A program made the position numbers and the translations under genes. Under the pieces are notes generated by a model. That model was given only the letters and a program-made list of their open reading frames with translations. It was not told where the DNA came from and ran no database searches. Below are positions 8,103-19,797 of a DNA stretch of 64,000 nucleotides, in pieces (within the stretch, counting starts at the first letter, position 1; every line of letters starts with the position of its first letter). Source of the stretch: Nonomuraea sp. NEAU-A123 (GTDB taxonomy: Bacteria; Actinomycetota; Actinomycetes; Streptosporangiales; Streptosporangiaceae); contig NZ_JAHFZZ010000002.1 in the NCBI RefSeq assembly GCF_018603905.1, forward strand, positions 558,001-622,000, in the 5' to 3' direction.

Positions 8103-9253
8103 CGGTCCGTCTCCGTTTCGCCCTGGCCTGTGCCGGGGTGTTCTTCGTTCTCGGCGGCCTGCTGCTGACGGGCGTCTACTTCATCGTGCGGCAGAACCTC
8201 GAGTACCGCGCCGACCTCGTCACCCCTCCGAACATCAACGTGGACTTTCGGCGGTTCAGCAGGTACGACGACTACTACGAGGTCGCGCGCAGCCGGGTGC
8301 TCCAGGTCCGCACCGTCTACCAGCGCGACACCCTGTCCAGCGTGCGCACCATCGGCGCACTCGCGGTGCTGGGGGCCACCGCCGCCGCGTTCGCCCTGGG
8401 CTGGCGCGGGGCCGGGTGGGTGCTGCGCCCGGTCAAGTCGGTCACCGAGACCGCGCGCCGGGTCGCCCAGAGCCACGACCTGACCGACCGGATCGACTAC
8501 GAGGGGCCGAGCGACGAGCTCAAGGAGCTGACCGGCATCTTCGACACCATGCTCGGCCGCCTCGCCCGCTCCTTCGACAGCCAGCGGCGCTTCGTCGCCA
8601 ACGCCTCCCACGAGCTGCGCACCCCGCTGACCATCAACAGGACGCTGGTCGACGTGGCGGTGCGGCGGCCCGACGCGACCGACGACGTCAAGCGGCTCGG
8701 CGAGTCGCTGCTGCTGGTCAACGCCCGTAACGAGCGGCTCATCGACGGCCTGCTGGCGCTGGCCGAGGGCGAGCAGGCGGTGCTGGACCGGCGCCCGTTC
8801 GACCTGACGGACGTGGCCGAGCACGTACTGGACCAGGCGGCGGCGGAGGCGGCCGGGCGGGACGTGACGATCCACCGGCTGCTGGACTCCGCGCCGACGA
8901 CCGGCGAGGCGGTGCTGGTGGAGCGGCTCGTCCAGAACCTGGTGGAGAACGCGATCAGGCACAACCAGCCCAAGGGCGAGGTGTGGGTGACCACCCGGCG
9001 GCGCGCCGAGCAGGTGGAGCTGGTCGTGGCCAACACGGGCCTGCACGTGCCGCCGTACGAGATCGAGACGATCTTCGAGCCGTTCCGGCGGCTGCACGGC
9101 GACCGGCTGCGCTCCGACCGGGGCAGCGGCCTCGGCCTGTCGATCGTGCGCGTCATCACCGAGGCCCACCGCGGCACGGTCGTCGCCCGGCCGCGTGACG
9201 AAGGCGGTCTGACGATCACGATCGAGCTGCCCGTGGACCGGTCGGCCGCTTAG
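8099..9253 (+). CDS. sensor histidine kinase
   Basis: A 384-residue PhoR/EnvZ-type sensor kinase, partner of the preceding regulator. Two membrane helices (about residues 7-29 and 83-103) flank a short extracytoplasmic loop of roughly 50 residues containing RRFSRYDDYYEVARSR. A HAMP linker follows, then the dimerisation box ANASHELRTPL with phospho-acceptor His171, the N-box QNLVENAIRHN, and the G-box GSGLGLSIV. The C-terminus is of normal length. Its stop codon overlaps the stop of the convergent NACHT gene by four bases. The signal sensed is unknown; the small loop suggests sensing within or near the membrane. Confidence 0.94.
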   Translation: MTVRLRFALACAGVFFVLGGLLLTGVYFIVRQNLEYRADLVTPPNINVDFRRFSRYDDYYEVARSRVLQVRTVYQRDTLSSVRTIGALAVLGATAAAFALGWRGAGWVLRPVKSVTETARRVAQSHDLTDRIDYEGPSDELKELTGIFDTMLGRLARSFDSQRRFVANASHELRTPLTINRTLVDVAVRRPDATDDVKRLGESLLLVNARNERLIDGLLALAEGEQAVLDRRPFDLTDVAEHVLDQAAAEAAGRDVTIHRLLDSAPTTGEAVLVERLVQNLVENAIRHNQPKGEVWVTTRRRAEQVELVVANTGLHVPPYEIETIFEPFRRLHGDRLRSDRGSGLGLSIVRVITEAHRGTVVARPRDEGGLTITIELPVDRSAA

Positions 9254-12200
9254 GGCGTGCGCGCCTCGCGCATGACCGCCTCCGGGACGCCCGCCCGGAG
9301 GAGGATCTCCCAGCTGTCGGAGCGCTCGAAGAACATCGACTCCAGCAGCGGCCGCCACAGCGCGGGGTCGACGCCGTCCTCGGCCAGCCCGCCGAGTATC
9401 CCGGCCCGGTCCTGGAAGGGCATGGCCGGGCCCTCCAGGGTGAGGGCCCGCAGCACCAGGTCGAGCAGCCGCCGGCTCCTGAGCGTGTGGAAGGCGGTGA
9501 CCGCGGCGATCGCGTCGGCGTAGAGCGCGACGCGCGCCTCGGCGCTCGACGGGCGGTTCATCAGCACCTCCTCGACCAGGCGGGTGCAGCTCACCACCTG
9601 CCCGGACGTCCGCTGCACGACGATCAGGCTCGGGTGCGCCTCGTCGTCGGCGTGCAGCGAGTCGGTCAGCAGGTCGGCGTCGACGTTGAGCAGGTAGGGC
9701 CGTTCCTCCAGGGCGTACGACCTGTAGCGGCCCAGCGTCCTGGTGCGCGCCACGGGCCCCATCCGGCCGAACCACCAGCCCGCCCCCTCGAACTCCCACG
9801 ACTCGGCGCTCCCGCCGAGCCGGATGTCACGCTTGCCGCCGTCCACCACCCTGCGCGCGGGCAGGGCGCCGATGAGGCCGGTCCAGCCCTCCCCGCCGAG
9901 CTGGCTCTTCCACAGATGCGCGTACGAGCTCCACCGGGCGAAGTCCCCCGAGTCCTGGAGCAGCTCCGAGACGCTGACCGGTTTGTCCGACGCGGCCACC
10001 ACCAGGAGGGTGAGGTTGGCCGAATAGGCGGCCAGGCGGCGCGGCACGGGATGCCGCACCGGGCGGAAGGCGAGGAAGGAGCGGCGCGGGCGCTCGTGGA
10101 GCGACTCGCGCAGCAGCGCGCTGAGCAGCGTCACGCTCCTGGCCCGGACCTCGGCCGGCAGCGCGCCCAGCAGTTCCATGGCGAACCCGACCGTCGGCCC
10201 CCGCTCGGCCAGGCAGGAGAACGACGTGACGGCGTGGAGCAGGTCGTCGTCGACCAGTTGGCCGGCCAGATCCTCGTCGCGGCCGTGCCGCCTGACCAGG
10301 TCGCGCAGGGCGTACACCGCCAGCCAGGCCACCAGGAACTCACCGAAGGTGGCGTGCAGGAACTCGTAGGCCCGCGTGTCACCCGCATCGTGGGCGTGCA
10401 CGAAGAAGAAGCGCTCGGTCGCCCGCCGCGCCCAGCCGCCCTCGTTCTTCTGCTCGTCGCCCGGCGCCCCGCACAGGGCGGGCAGGTCCCGGTCGAGGGC
10501 GGCCTCCGAGACGACCGCCCGGCCACGCACGAACATCGACAGCGCCACGGCCCCGAGCCGCACCAGCTCCCGGTCCACCAGCCTGCGCCGGCGGGCGGCC
10601 GGCAGCGCCCGCGCCTCGGGGTTCTTGACGATCTCGCGGTCCGCGACGCCCCTGATCAGCGACTCGTAGAGCTGACCGCGGCCGAGAACCGCCTCGTCGC
10701 GCTGCAACGCGTTGTCGGCGGCGTCGTGGATGGCCAGCAGCAGCAGGAGCAGCGGCTGCCTGGCCAGCTCACCCTGGGCCAGCGCGACGTCGGCGGGCAG
10801 CGGCGTCCTGCCGCGCCTGGACAGGACGGGACGGTTGGTCTCCGCCCAGATCTCCAGCCACTGGCGGACCTGCTCCTTCTCGAACGGCTGGAGTTCGAGC
10901 GTGAGCACGCCCTGAGGGAACCTGACCCGGTCGGCCACGACGGTCCGGCTGGTCACGATCACCGCGACGGGCCGGCCGAGCCTGGACTGCTCGTCCTGGA
11001 ACTCCTGGACCTGTTCCAGGTAGTCGTAGCGGTTGGTGTCGGCGGCCTGGAGCAGCTCGTCGAATCCGTCGAGCATGACGACGGGCAGCATCCCCTCCGC
11101 CGCCTCCACCAGCTCCTGATATCTCACCTTCTCTGGGAGTACGGGGGAAATGCCCTGCTCGATCTGCGAGATCACCGACGACTCGGCGGCGACGTCGCGC
11201 AGCTCCACCTTGATCGGCAGGAACTCCGAGGCGGCCAGCCGGGCCGCGAGCACCTCGGTCAGCTTGGTCTTCCCCGACCCCGGCTCGCCCAGCACGACCA
11301 GGGGCGCCTGGGTGGCGTGCGGCGAGGTGAGGTGCCCCACCAGGAACGCCTCCGCGTCGGTCAGTTCCAGCCGGCTCTTCCACCAGCTCTTCACGGCCGG
11401 CGCGGACTCGCCCGTCATCTCCGCGACCTTGCACCGGGGGCTGATGTACCCCTCGCCGAGCAGCGGCAGCGTGACGTCGTCCGGCGCCTTGCCGACGGCC
11501 ATGAGCGACTGGTCGAGCGCGGCGGCGGCCAGCCTGACCAGGTGGATCATCGGCCGGTCGCCCACGCGGGGCGGCGCCAGCTCCGCCAGCAGCCGCGCCA
11601 CGCGCGACAGTCCCGGGGCGAACGTCTGCGTCTCGGTGACCAGGCTCCACATGCGGAACTCGGGGCTGTCCAGGGTGAGCGAGCGGTAGTCCTCGTCGTA
11701 GATCCGCAGGGCGTGCGCCGACGGCCCCTCCACGAGCAGCACGGGGACGCGGAGGCGTTCGTCGGCCGAGAGCTCCTCCCACGCCGCCACCTCCCGCACA
11801 TACACCGCCACGGCCTCCGACATCCGCCGGTAGTGGTGCTCGACCGCCTCGCGGGTCTCGGCGTAGGGGCGGTGCGGCTCCGGCCTGGGCAGCGGCTCGG
11901 TGAGTAAGGTCTCCACCAGTCCGGCGAACGCCGCCGCGCGGGTGCCGCCGGCCGCGCGGTCCCGATCGAGCCGGTCCAGCCCGAACGGCAGGCTGGCCCG
12001 GCCGAGCGCCTCGAAGTAGGCCGAGACGATCACCACGGCGTGGACGGCGGCCAGCCGCTGAGTGCGGGCGAACCGGCCGGCGCCGCTGCGCCATTCGGGC
12101 ACGCGCCGCACCACGTCGTTGCCGTAGCGGACGGCGTCCTCCTGCAGATCGCGCAGGCCCAGCGCCAGGTCGGCGCCGCCGGCGAGCGCCCATCCGGTCA

Positions 12201-12297
12201 GGGCGGCCGTCGCGGCGAAGTCGACCACCTTGACGAGCCTGCTGTCCTTGCAGCCGAGGATCTTCAGAGCGTCGGCGTAGCTCAGGGTCTCCGTCAT
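9250..12297 (-). CDS. NACHT domain NTPase (STAND family), about 1015 aa
   Basis: A large STAND-class ATPase. The N-terminal region (about 1-320) starts TLSYADALKILGCKDSRL and resembles the helical effector or linker domains (NNH type) found before bacterial NACHT modules. Walker A GEPGSGKTK is near residues 337-345 and Walker B VVMLDGFDELL near 405-415, with the extra acidic residue typical of NACHT. Downstream are a winged-helix-like section, a FLHATFGEFLVAWL motif that marks the end of the NACHT winged-helix/SH domains, and a C-terminal region with no clear repeats. Proteins of this class serve in signalling or anti-phage defence. ATG 12297 is preferred over GTG 12300 because GGAGA lies 5-6 nt upstream. 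The target and effector activity are not evident. Confidence 0.88.
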   Translation of the reverse strand: MTETLSYADALKILGCKDSRLVKVVDFAATAALTGWALAGGADLALGLRDLQEDAVRYGNDVVRRVPEWRSGAGRFARTQRLAAVHAVVIVSAYFEALGRASLPFGLDRLDRDRAAGGTRAAAFAGLVETLLTEPLPRPEPHRPYAETREAVEHHYRRMSEAVAVYVREVAAWEELSADERLRVPVLLVEGPSAHALRIYDEDYRSLTLDSPEFRMWSLVTETQTFAPGLSRVARLLAELAPPRVGDRPMIHLVRLAAAALDQSLMAVGKAPDDVTLPLLGEGYISPRCKVAEMTGESAPAVKSWWKSRLELTDAEAFLVGHLTSPHATQAPLVVLGEPGSGKTKLTEVLAARLAASEFLPIKVELRDVAAESSVISQIEQGISPVLPEKVRYQELVEAAEGMLPVVMLDGFDELLQAADTNRYDYLEQVQEFQDEQSRLGRPVAVIVTSRTVVADRVRFPQGVLTLELQPFEKEQVRQWLEIWAETNRPVLSRRGRTPLPADVALAQGELARQPLLLLLLAIHDAADNALQRDEAVLGRGQLYESLIRGVADREIVKNPEARALPAARRRRLVDRELVRLGAVALSMFVRGRAVVSEAALDRDLPALCGAPGDEQKNEGGWARRATERFFFVHAHDAGDTRAYEFLHATFGEFLVAWLAVYALRDLVRRHGRDEDLAGQLVDDDLLHAVTSFSCLAERGPTVGFAMELLGALPAEVRARSVTLLSALLRESLHERPRRSFLAFRPVRHPVPRRLAAYSANLTLLVVAASDKPVSVSELLQDSGDFARWSSYAHLWKSQLGGEGWTGLIGALPARRVVDGGKRDIRLGGSAESWEFEGAGWWFGRMGPVARTRTLGRYRSYALEERPYLLNVDADLLTDSLHADDEAHPSLIVVQRTSGQVVSCTRLVEEVLMNRPSSAEARVALYADAIAAVTAFHTLRSRRLLDLVLRALTLEGPAMPFQDRAGILGGLAEDGVDPALWRPLLESMFFERSDSWEILLRAGVPEAVMREARTP

Positions 12298-12374
12298 CAC
12301 GGTCTCCGAAGAGCGTGGGAATTCCCATCATGTCGCGTTCCATCGCCCTCAGGGAGGGTTTAGCAGGATCGGAC

Positions 12375-14228
12375 TCAGAGGGCGTCGGCGATCTCCGTCA
12401 GGGCCGCCGGGTCCTCGATCGTGGAAGGGGCGCGGTAGTCGCGTCCGGCCGCGATGTCCCGCATGGTGGCGCGCAGGATCTTGCCGGACCGGGTCTTGGG
12501 CAGGCGGGACACGACCACGGCGCGGCGGAAGGCGGCGACCGGGCCGATGCGGTCGCGGACCATGGCCGTCAGCTCACGCTCGACGTCGGCGGGGTGACGG
12601 TCGGCGCCCGCCTTGAGCACCACGAAGCCGACCGGGAGCTGCCCCTTCAGCTCGTCGTCGACGCCGATCACCGCGCACTCGGCCACGTCCGGGTGGGCCG
12701 CGATGACCTCCTCCATCGCACCCGTGGACAGCCGGTGGCCCGCGACGTTGATGACGTCGTCGATGCGCCCCATGACGAACAGGTAGCCGTCGCCGTCGAG
12801 GAAGCCGCCGTCGCCGGTCAGGTAGTGGCCGGGATAGCGGGACAGGTACGACTCGGTGAAGCGGGCGTCGTCGCGGTAGAGCGTCGGCAGCGCGCCGGGC
12901 GGCAGGGGCAGCCTGATCGCCACCGCGCCCTCCACTCCGGGCGGGCACTCCTCGCCCGCCGGGTCCAGCACGCGCACGTCCCAGCCGGGTACGGGCTTGG
13001 TCGGCGAGCCCGGCTTGATCGGCAGCGGCTCGATGCCGACGCAGTTGGCGGCGATCGGCCAGCCGGTCTCGGTCTGCCACCAGTGGTCGATGACCGGGAT
13101 CCCGAGCAGCTCGGAGGCCCAGTGGTAGGTGTCGGGGTCGAGCCGCTCCCCGGCCATGAAGAGGTACCGCAGTCCCGACAAATCCCACTTTTGCGCGAAA
13201 TTTCCGGATGGGTCGTCTTTTTTGATGGCTCGGAGCGCGGTCGGCGCGGTGAACAGCGTCCGTACCCCGTGCGTGGCCACCACCCGCCAGAACGCCCCCG
13301 GATCGGGCGTCCCGACCGGCTTCCCCTCGTACAGCACGGTCGTGCACCCGGCCAGCAGCGGCGCGTAGACGATGTAGGAGTGGCCGACCACCCACCCCAC
13401 GTCGGAGGCCGCCCAGTAGACCTCGCCCGGCGCCGCGCCATAGACGTGGGACATGCTCCAGTGCAGCGCGACGGCATGCCCGCCGTTGTCCCGCACGACC
13501 CCCTTGGGCACGCCGGTGGTGCCGGAGGTGTAGAGGATGTAGAGCGGATCGGTGGCGGCCAAGCTCACGCACCCGGCCGGCGCCGCGTCGCGCACGGCCT
13601 CGGCCCAGTCCAGATCCCGCCCCTTGACGAGGCCGGCGGGCGACTCGGGCCGCTGAAGGATCACGCAGCGCGCCGGCCGATGCCCGGCCTGCTCGAGGGC
13701 GGCGTCGAGCAGCGGCTTGTACGGCACGATCCGGGTCGGCTCGATCCCGCAGGAGGCGGAGAGCACCACCTTGGGCTTGGCGTGATCGATCCGTACGGCT
13801 AGCTCATTGGCGGCGAACCCGCCGAACACCACGGAGTGCACGGCGCCGAGCCGGGCGCAGGCCAGCATCCCGATCACCGCCTCGGGCACCATGGGCAGGT
13901 AGATCACCACGGTGTCCCCGGCGACGACGCCGAGATCCCGCAGCATCCCGGCGGTCCGGGCCACGGAGTCGAGCAGCTCGGCGTAGCTGTAGCGCCGCAC
14001 GACCCCGGTCACCGGGCTGTCGTAGATCAGGGCGGTCTGCTCACCCCGGCCGCCGGCCACGTGCCGATCGACGGCGTTGTGACAGGTGTTCAGTCGCCCG
14101 TCGACGAACCAGCGCCCGTCGTCGAACACGGTCGTGGGAATGACGTCCCAGTCGATCCCCTCAGCGGCCTCGCTCCAGAAGGCCTCGGGCTCGTCGAGGC
14201 TGCGCCGGTAAACCGTGTCGTAGGTCAC
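12375..14228 (-). CDS. acyl-CoA synthetase, propionyl/acetyl-CoA synthetase type
   Basis: A 617-residue adenylate-forming enzyme that activates a short-chain acid with ATP and CoA. The A3 motif is ILYTSGTTGVPKGVVRD, A5 is WWQTETGWPIAANC, the hinge region reads LYRDDARFTESYLSRYPGHY with TGDGGFLDGDGYLFVMGRID, and the catalytic lysine lies in RSGKILRATMRDIAAG near the C-terminus. Length and the opening YRRSLDEPEAFWSEAAEGIDW fit PrpE/Acs enzymes; the RDNGGHAVALHWSM stretch resembles propionyl-CoA synthetases. It stands alone, followed upstream by the APC permease gene on the same strand after 186 nt. Substrate preference cannot be settled by reading. Confidence 0.9.
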   Translation of the reverse strand: MTYDTVYRRSLDEPEAFWSEAAEGIDWDVIPTTVFDDGRWFVDGRLNTCHNAVDRHVAGGRGEQTALIYDSPVTGVVRRYSYAELLDSVARTAGMLRDLGVVAGDTVVIYLPMVPEAVIGMLACARLGAVHSVVFGGFAANELAVRIDHAKPKVVLSASCGIEPTRIVPYKPLLDAALEQAGHRPARCVILQRPESPAGLVKGRDLDWAEAVRDAAPAGCVSLAATDPLYILYTSGTTGVPKGVVRDNGGHAVALHWSMSHVYGAAPGEVYWAASDVGWVVGHSYIVYAPLLAGCTTVLYEGKPVGTPDPGAFWRVVATHGVRTLFTAPTALRAIKKDDPSGNFAQKWDLSGLRYLFMAGERLDPDTYHWASELLGIPVIDHWWQTETGWPIAANCVGIEPLPIKPGSPTKPVPGWDVRVLDPAGEECPPGVEGAVAIRLPLPPGALPTLYRDDARFTESYLSRYPGHYLTGDGGFLDGDGYLFVMGRIDDVINVAGHRLSTGAMEEVIAAHPDVAECAVIGVDDELKGQLPVGFVVLKAGADRHPADVERELTAMVRDRIGPVAAFRRAVVVSRLPKTRSGKILRATMRDIAAGRDYRAPSTIEDPAALTEIADAL

Positions 14229-14414
14229 CTCTCGATCAGATCAGCGCCCCACCCCCGATGGCAAGCACAAACGGAAGCCATGGCCAAGAAGACGCGCGTA
14301 ACGGCGCCCGGCCCCGTGCGGGTTCAGCGGCCGTGTTCCTGGAGGCCGCCCGCCCCGTGCGGCGGGTGGCGGTGGGTGCGGCCGTGCCGTAACAGATCAT
14401 CTGGTGGTAAAAGA

Positions 14415-16289
<1,875 letters not shown>

Positions 16290-16497
16290 GGTCACCGGTC
16301 GGCCCCTTCTCTCCTGGTCGGATCCGGAGACCCTATCCATCGGAGCGGCTCTCGCGCATGCCGGGCCCTACCGGACCGGAAAATCATGGGACATTTCTTG
16401 ATTCATCCCGGTACGGTGATTCACCAGGGTGGCTCTTTGGGTGTGCTTCCTTCTCATTCACTTAAAATGAACTCAGCGTGCCCGCTCTCCACCTCAA

Positions 16498-16528
16498 AGA
16501 GGTCGCGCGGTGTCGCCGCGCGACCTCT
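16498..16528 (+). promoter_or_regulatory. perfect 13-bp hairpin in leader of RING/TerD-like gene
   Basis: AGAGGTCGCGCGG at 16498-16510 and CCGCGCGACCTCT at 16516-16528 are exact complements around a 5-nt loop. No T-run follows, so it does not look like a plain terminator. It ends 24 nt before the ATG at 16553 and just before the GGGGGG ribosome site, a place suited to a leader or transcript-stability element. Confidence 0.6.
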
Positions 16529-16552
16529 CATCAGTTCTGGGGGGTTGGCTTG

Positions 16553-19159
16553 ATGAACGGTTCCGGCGAGATCCTGCTCCGCCGTACGCGGCTGGTCGCG
16601 CCCGCGCTGCTGGCCGCCGATCCGCGCACGCCCGAACCCGTCGGCAAGCTGCCCAAGCGCCTGACCATGAGGCGGGCCGACGTGCCGACCGGGGTGGCGG
16701 CGCTGGAGTTCGAGCTGCTGCAGCTCGGCTTCCTGGTGTCGGCGGACCTGTATCAGGCGCTGGCGGCGCTGTCCATGGAGGAGCTGGTGCGGGCCGGGCG
16801 GCGGCTGCTGCACTTCCTGCGGGCCGAGGTGGGCGCGGCCGTCACGCACGTACCCCTTTTCCGGGGGTTTCCGAACACCGTCCCCGCCGACACCCATGAC
16901 TTCTACGTGCGGCGGGTGTTCTCCCTGCTGCTGCAGGAGCCGCACCGGCCGTGCGTCCTGTGCGGGAACGTCGGCACCGTCCACGCCGTGTCGCCGTGCG
17001 CGCACCTAGTGTGCCGTTCGTGCTGGGACGGGGCCGACTTCAGCGCCTGCCCCATCTGCCATCGCCGTATCGACCTGGACGACCCGTTCCTGCTCCCGTC
17101 GAAGGAGCAGGAGATCGTGGACCGCGACGCCGTCACGGCGACCGGTCTGCTGCGTCTCGCGGACGACCCGGCGGCGAGCTGCCGTGACCTGGCCGTGGAC
17201 CTGATGAACCGCCGCACTCCCATGCCGCCGCACGACCGAGCCGACCTGGAGGCGCTGCTGGTGGGGTTCTGGCCGGCGGCGGGCGCGTGGGTGCCGGAGA
17301 CCATCCCGGTCAAGGAGACGCGGGCCGTCGTGCTCGCCATCGCGCTCCGCCGAGGCGCCCCCGAGCTGCTGCGCAGCCATCTGGAGACGGCCACGGACGT
17401 GCTGCGCCTGCTGTACGTGCTGATGGACGCCGACCCGGGGCTGCGGATCCGCCCGCAGCGCCGGGTGTCGCTGCCACGTGCCGTCCGCCGGATCCTGCTG
17501 TCGTGCCTGGACGCCATGCCGTACGCGATCGAGGACCTGCTCCGGTACGGCGAGCAGTGGAAGCGCATGGCCGAGGTGCTGCACCCCCATGAGCACCACG
17601 CCCGCTACCCGAACGCCGCGCTGGCCTTCGCCGCGCTGCGCGGCACCCGGCTCGACCCGGAGACGGCGTTCGGCCGGACCCTGCTGGAGCTGGCCGCGCA
17701 TCGGCCGGGGCTGCGGGTGCGTGACGGGCGGGTGCGGGCGACGTCGTTCGCCGGCCGCGTGGAGGCGGCCCTGACCGACGGTCGCCATGCCGACGCGGTC
17801 GACCTGCTGGCCCACCGGCCCGGCGAGCTGATGCGGCGGCTGTCGCACCTGCTCCGCCTCTCCCCGGACCTGCTGGAGACCATGATCCCCGCCGACCCGG
17901 ACCCGCTGGAGACCCTGGTGCCCGGCGGTGCCCCGGTCGAGGCGGGTGGGTTGGCGCGGGTGGCGGCGCAGGTCGCGCCCGGTGTGCTCATCGCCACGCT
18001 CGGGCAACTGCGGACGCCGCCCGGCGGGCTGCGGCTGTTCCTGCCGCGCGGTGGCACGGCGCGCTTCCACACCCGGCCCGACGACCGGCCGCCCCTGCCG
18101 GACGAGGTCGTGCTGACCGCCGAGCGGACGCTGGCCGCCGAACTGCTGCGCCGCACCGGCGAGCTCCCCGCGCTGCGCCGGGTGCTGCTGGACGAGGGGC
18201 TGACCGACCTGATCGCGCCGACGTCCGAGCGGACGGCGGTCAAGGCGCTGGTACGGCTGCCGCGCGGCAGCACCCAGCCCATCCCCGGCGGCGCCCGGCT
18301 CCGGTTCTTCCTCCACTGGGCCCAGCCGAAGGGCACCCGGGTGGACCTCGACCTGTCCGTGGCGGTCTTCGACGAGCGCTGGGAGTTCGTCGGGCTGTGC
18401 GACTACACGCACCTGCGGCTGGGCAAGGCCGTCACGCACTCCGGCGACCTGACGTCGGCACCGGAGCCGCTGGGGGCCTCGGAGTTCATCGACGTGCACG
18501 TACGGGCGTTGCGCGGCCGCTACCTGGTGCCGGTCGTGTTCAGCTACAACGACGTGCCGTTCGAGGAGCTGGCACGCGGGTTCGCCGGGTTCATGGAGCA
18601 GCCGGAGGGGCTGTTCGACCCGCTGGCGGTGCGGCAGCGCTTCGATCTGACGGGGCAGGCCAAGATCCTGGTCCCGCTGGTGGCCGACCTGTGGACGCGG
18701 ACGATGCGCTGGGCGGACTTCAACCTGTCGGCCGTCGGCTACGGGCACAGTGTGGACGGCAGCGCCGCCGAGCTGGGCCTGCTGGGCGCGGCGCTCGAGC
18801 AGGCGTTCACCCACCGGGTGACGCTGTGGGAGGTGGGCTGCTGGCACGCCGCCGCGCGAGCGGCCGAGGTGCTGGTGCGGCGCCACGACGGCTCGCTGGT
18901 CCGCTACGAGCGGCGCCCCGGCGAGGACACGGCCGCGTTCGCCGCCCGCCTGATCGCCCGCGCCGACGCCCCCGCGGTCGCGCAGCCCGCGTCGTTCGAC
19001 GGGGTGGAGCTCGCCCTGCTCATCCACGGCGATGTGCCCCTGCCCAGCGGCTGCGCGACGTACGCGCTGCACCCGGACGGCCTCGGCGACGTGCGGCTGC
19101 TCGGGGCGGCCGACCTGCTGAGCGATCTGTCCCCCGATCCTGGGAAGGTGTCCGCGTGA
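16553..19159 (+). CDS. RING-finger and TerD-like domain protein (MXAN_6230/SCO0854 type)
   Basis: An 868-residue protein. Residues 134-167 hold a complete C3HC4 RING finger: C-x2-C-x11-C-x-H-x2-C-x2-C-x8-C-x2-C, including the typical CPIC end; in eukaryotes this fold recruits ubiquitin-type conjugating enzymes. A long middle region is rich in helical, Leu/Arg-dense segments. From about residue 575 to 760 there is a TerD-like section: VDLDLSVAVFDERW, then THSGDLTS near 628-635 and EFIDVHVRAL, YLVPVVFSYNDVPFEEL, as in tellurium-resistance TerD domains that bind calcium. ATG 16553 follows GGGGGG by 8 nt. Its TGA overlaps the GTG of the next gene. The family name is from memory; function is unknown, probably stress response or defence. 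Confidence 0.85.
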   Translation: MNGSGEILLRRTRLVAPALLAADPRTPEPVGKLPKRLTMRRADVPTGVAALEFELLQLGFLVSADLYQALAALSMEELVRAGRRLLHFLRAEVGAAVTHVPLFRGFPNTVPADTHDFYVRRVFSLLLQEPHRPCVLCGNVGTVHAVSPCAHLVCRSCWDGADFSACPICHRRIDLDDPFLLPSKEQEIVDRDAVTATGLLRLADDPAASCRDLAVDLMNRRTPMPPHDRADLEALLVGFWPAAGAWVPETIPVKETRAVVLAIALRRGAPELLRSHLETATDVLRLLYVLMDADPGLRIRPQRRVSLPRAVRRILLSCLDAMPYAIEDLLRYGEQWKRMAEVLHPHEHHARYPNAALAFAALRGTRLDPETAFGRTLLELAAHRPGLRVRDGRVRATSFAGRVEAALTDGRHADAVDLLAHRPGELMRRLSHLLRLSPDLLETMIPADPDPLETLVPGGAPVEAGGLARVAAQVAPGVLIATLGQLRTPPGGLRLFLPRGGTARFHTRPDDRPPLPDEVVLTAERTLAAELLRRTGELPALRRVLLDEGLTDLIAPTSERTAVKALVRLPRGSTQPIPGGARLRFFLHWAQPKGTRVDLDLSVAVFDERWEFVGLCDYTHLRLGKAVTHSGDLTSAPEPLGASEFIDVHVRALRGRYLVPVVFSYNDVPFEELARGFAGFMEQPEGLFDPLAVRQRFDLTGQAKILVPLVADLWTRTMRWADFNLSAVGYGHSVDGSAAELGLLGAALEQAFTHRVTLWEVGCWHAAARAAEVLVRRHDGSLVRYERRPGEDTAAFAARLIARADAPAVAQPASFDGVELALLIHGDVPLPSGCATYALHPDGLGDVRLLGAADLLSDLSPDPGKVSA

Positions 19160-19797
19160 GCGATGATCTGATCCTTTCTGTGGTGGTGGGGTCGCGGGCA
19201 TACGGTCTGGACACCGGCGACTCCGACACCGACCGGCGCGGCGTGTTCGTGGCGCCGACGAAGGAGTTCTGGCGGCTGACCAAGCCGGTGACGCACCGCG
19301 ACGGGCCGCTGCCGGAGCAGTTCTCGTGGGAGGTCGAGCGGTTCTGCGGCCTCGCCCTCGACGCGAACCCCACGGTGCTGGAGTGCCTGTGGTCTTCCCT
19401 CACGGAGGTGCTCACGCCGGAGGGCGAGCGGCTGCGCGACCTGCGCGGGGCGTTCCTGTCCCAGCGGGCGCACCAGACGTTCATCGGTTACGCCGACGCC
19501 CAGTTCCGCCGCCTCGACCCGGCCGCGCCGAAGTGGAAGCAGGCGATGCACATGATCAGGCTGCTGCTGAGCGGTCTGCATCTGGTACGCCACGGCGAGC
19601 CCCTGGTCCAGATGGGCGCCTACCGCGACCGGCTGCTGGCGATCAAGCGGGGCGAGGTGGCGTGGACGGAGGTGGCCGCCTGGCGGGCCGAGCTGACCAC
19701 CGACCTGGCCGAGGCGCCAAGCGTCCTGCCGGAGGCGCCGGACCGGGAGTCCGTCGAGAAGTACCTCATGGCCGTACGGAGGGCCCACCTACAGTGA
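19156..19797 (+). CDS. pol-beta-fold nucleotidyltransferase 1
   Basis: A 213-residue member of the DNA polymerase beta nucleotidyltransferase superfamily (COG3541-like). The signature VGSRAYGLDTGDSDTDRRGVF (first 20 residues of it span about 10-30) holds the GS motif and the two catalytic aspartates of SDTD. A helical C-terminal part with WKQAMHMIRLLLSGLHLVR follows. Such enzymes transfer a nucleotide to RNA, protein or small molecules. The GTG start overlaps the TGA of the RING/TerD-like gene (GTGA), and its own TGA overlaps the GTG of a second, divergent copy, so all three are translationally coupled. The substrate is unknown. Confidence 0.88.
   Translation: MSDDLILSVVVGSRAYGLDTGDSDTDRRGVFVAPTKEFWRLTKPVTHRDGPLPEQFSWEVERFCGLALDANPTVLECLWSSLTEVLTPEGERLRDLRGAFLSQRAHQTFIGYADAQFRRLDPAAPKWKQAMHMIRLLLSGLHLVRHGEPLVQMGAYRDRLLAIKRGEVAWTEVAAWRAELTTDLAEAPSVLPEAPDRESVEKYLMAVRRAHLQ

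Noticed and set aside
9487..11907. 806-codon plus-strand frame opposite the NACHT gene
   Set aside because: Composition rich in R, G, Q, H without any motif; the minus-strand gene has Walker motifs.
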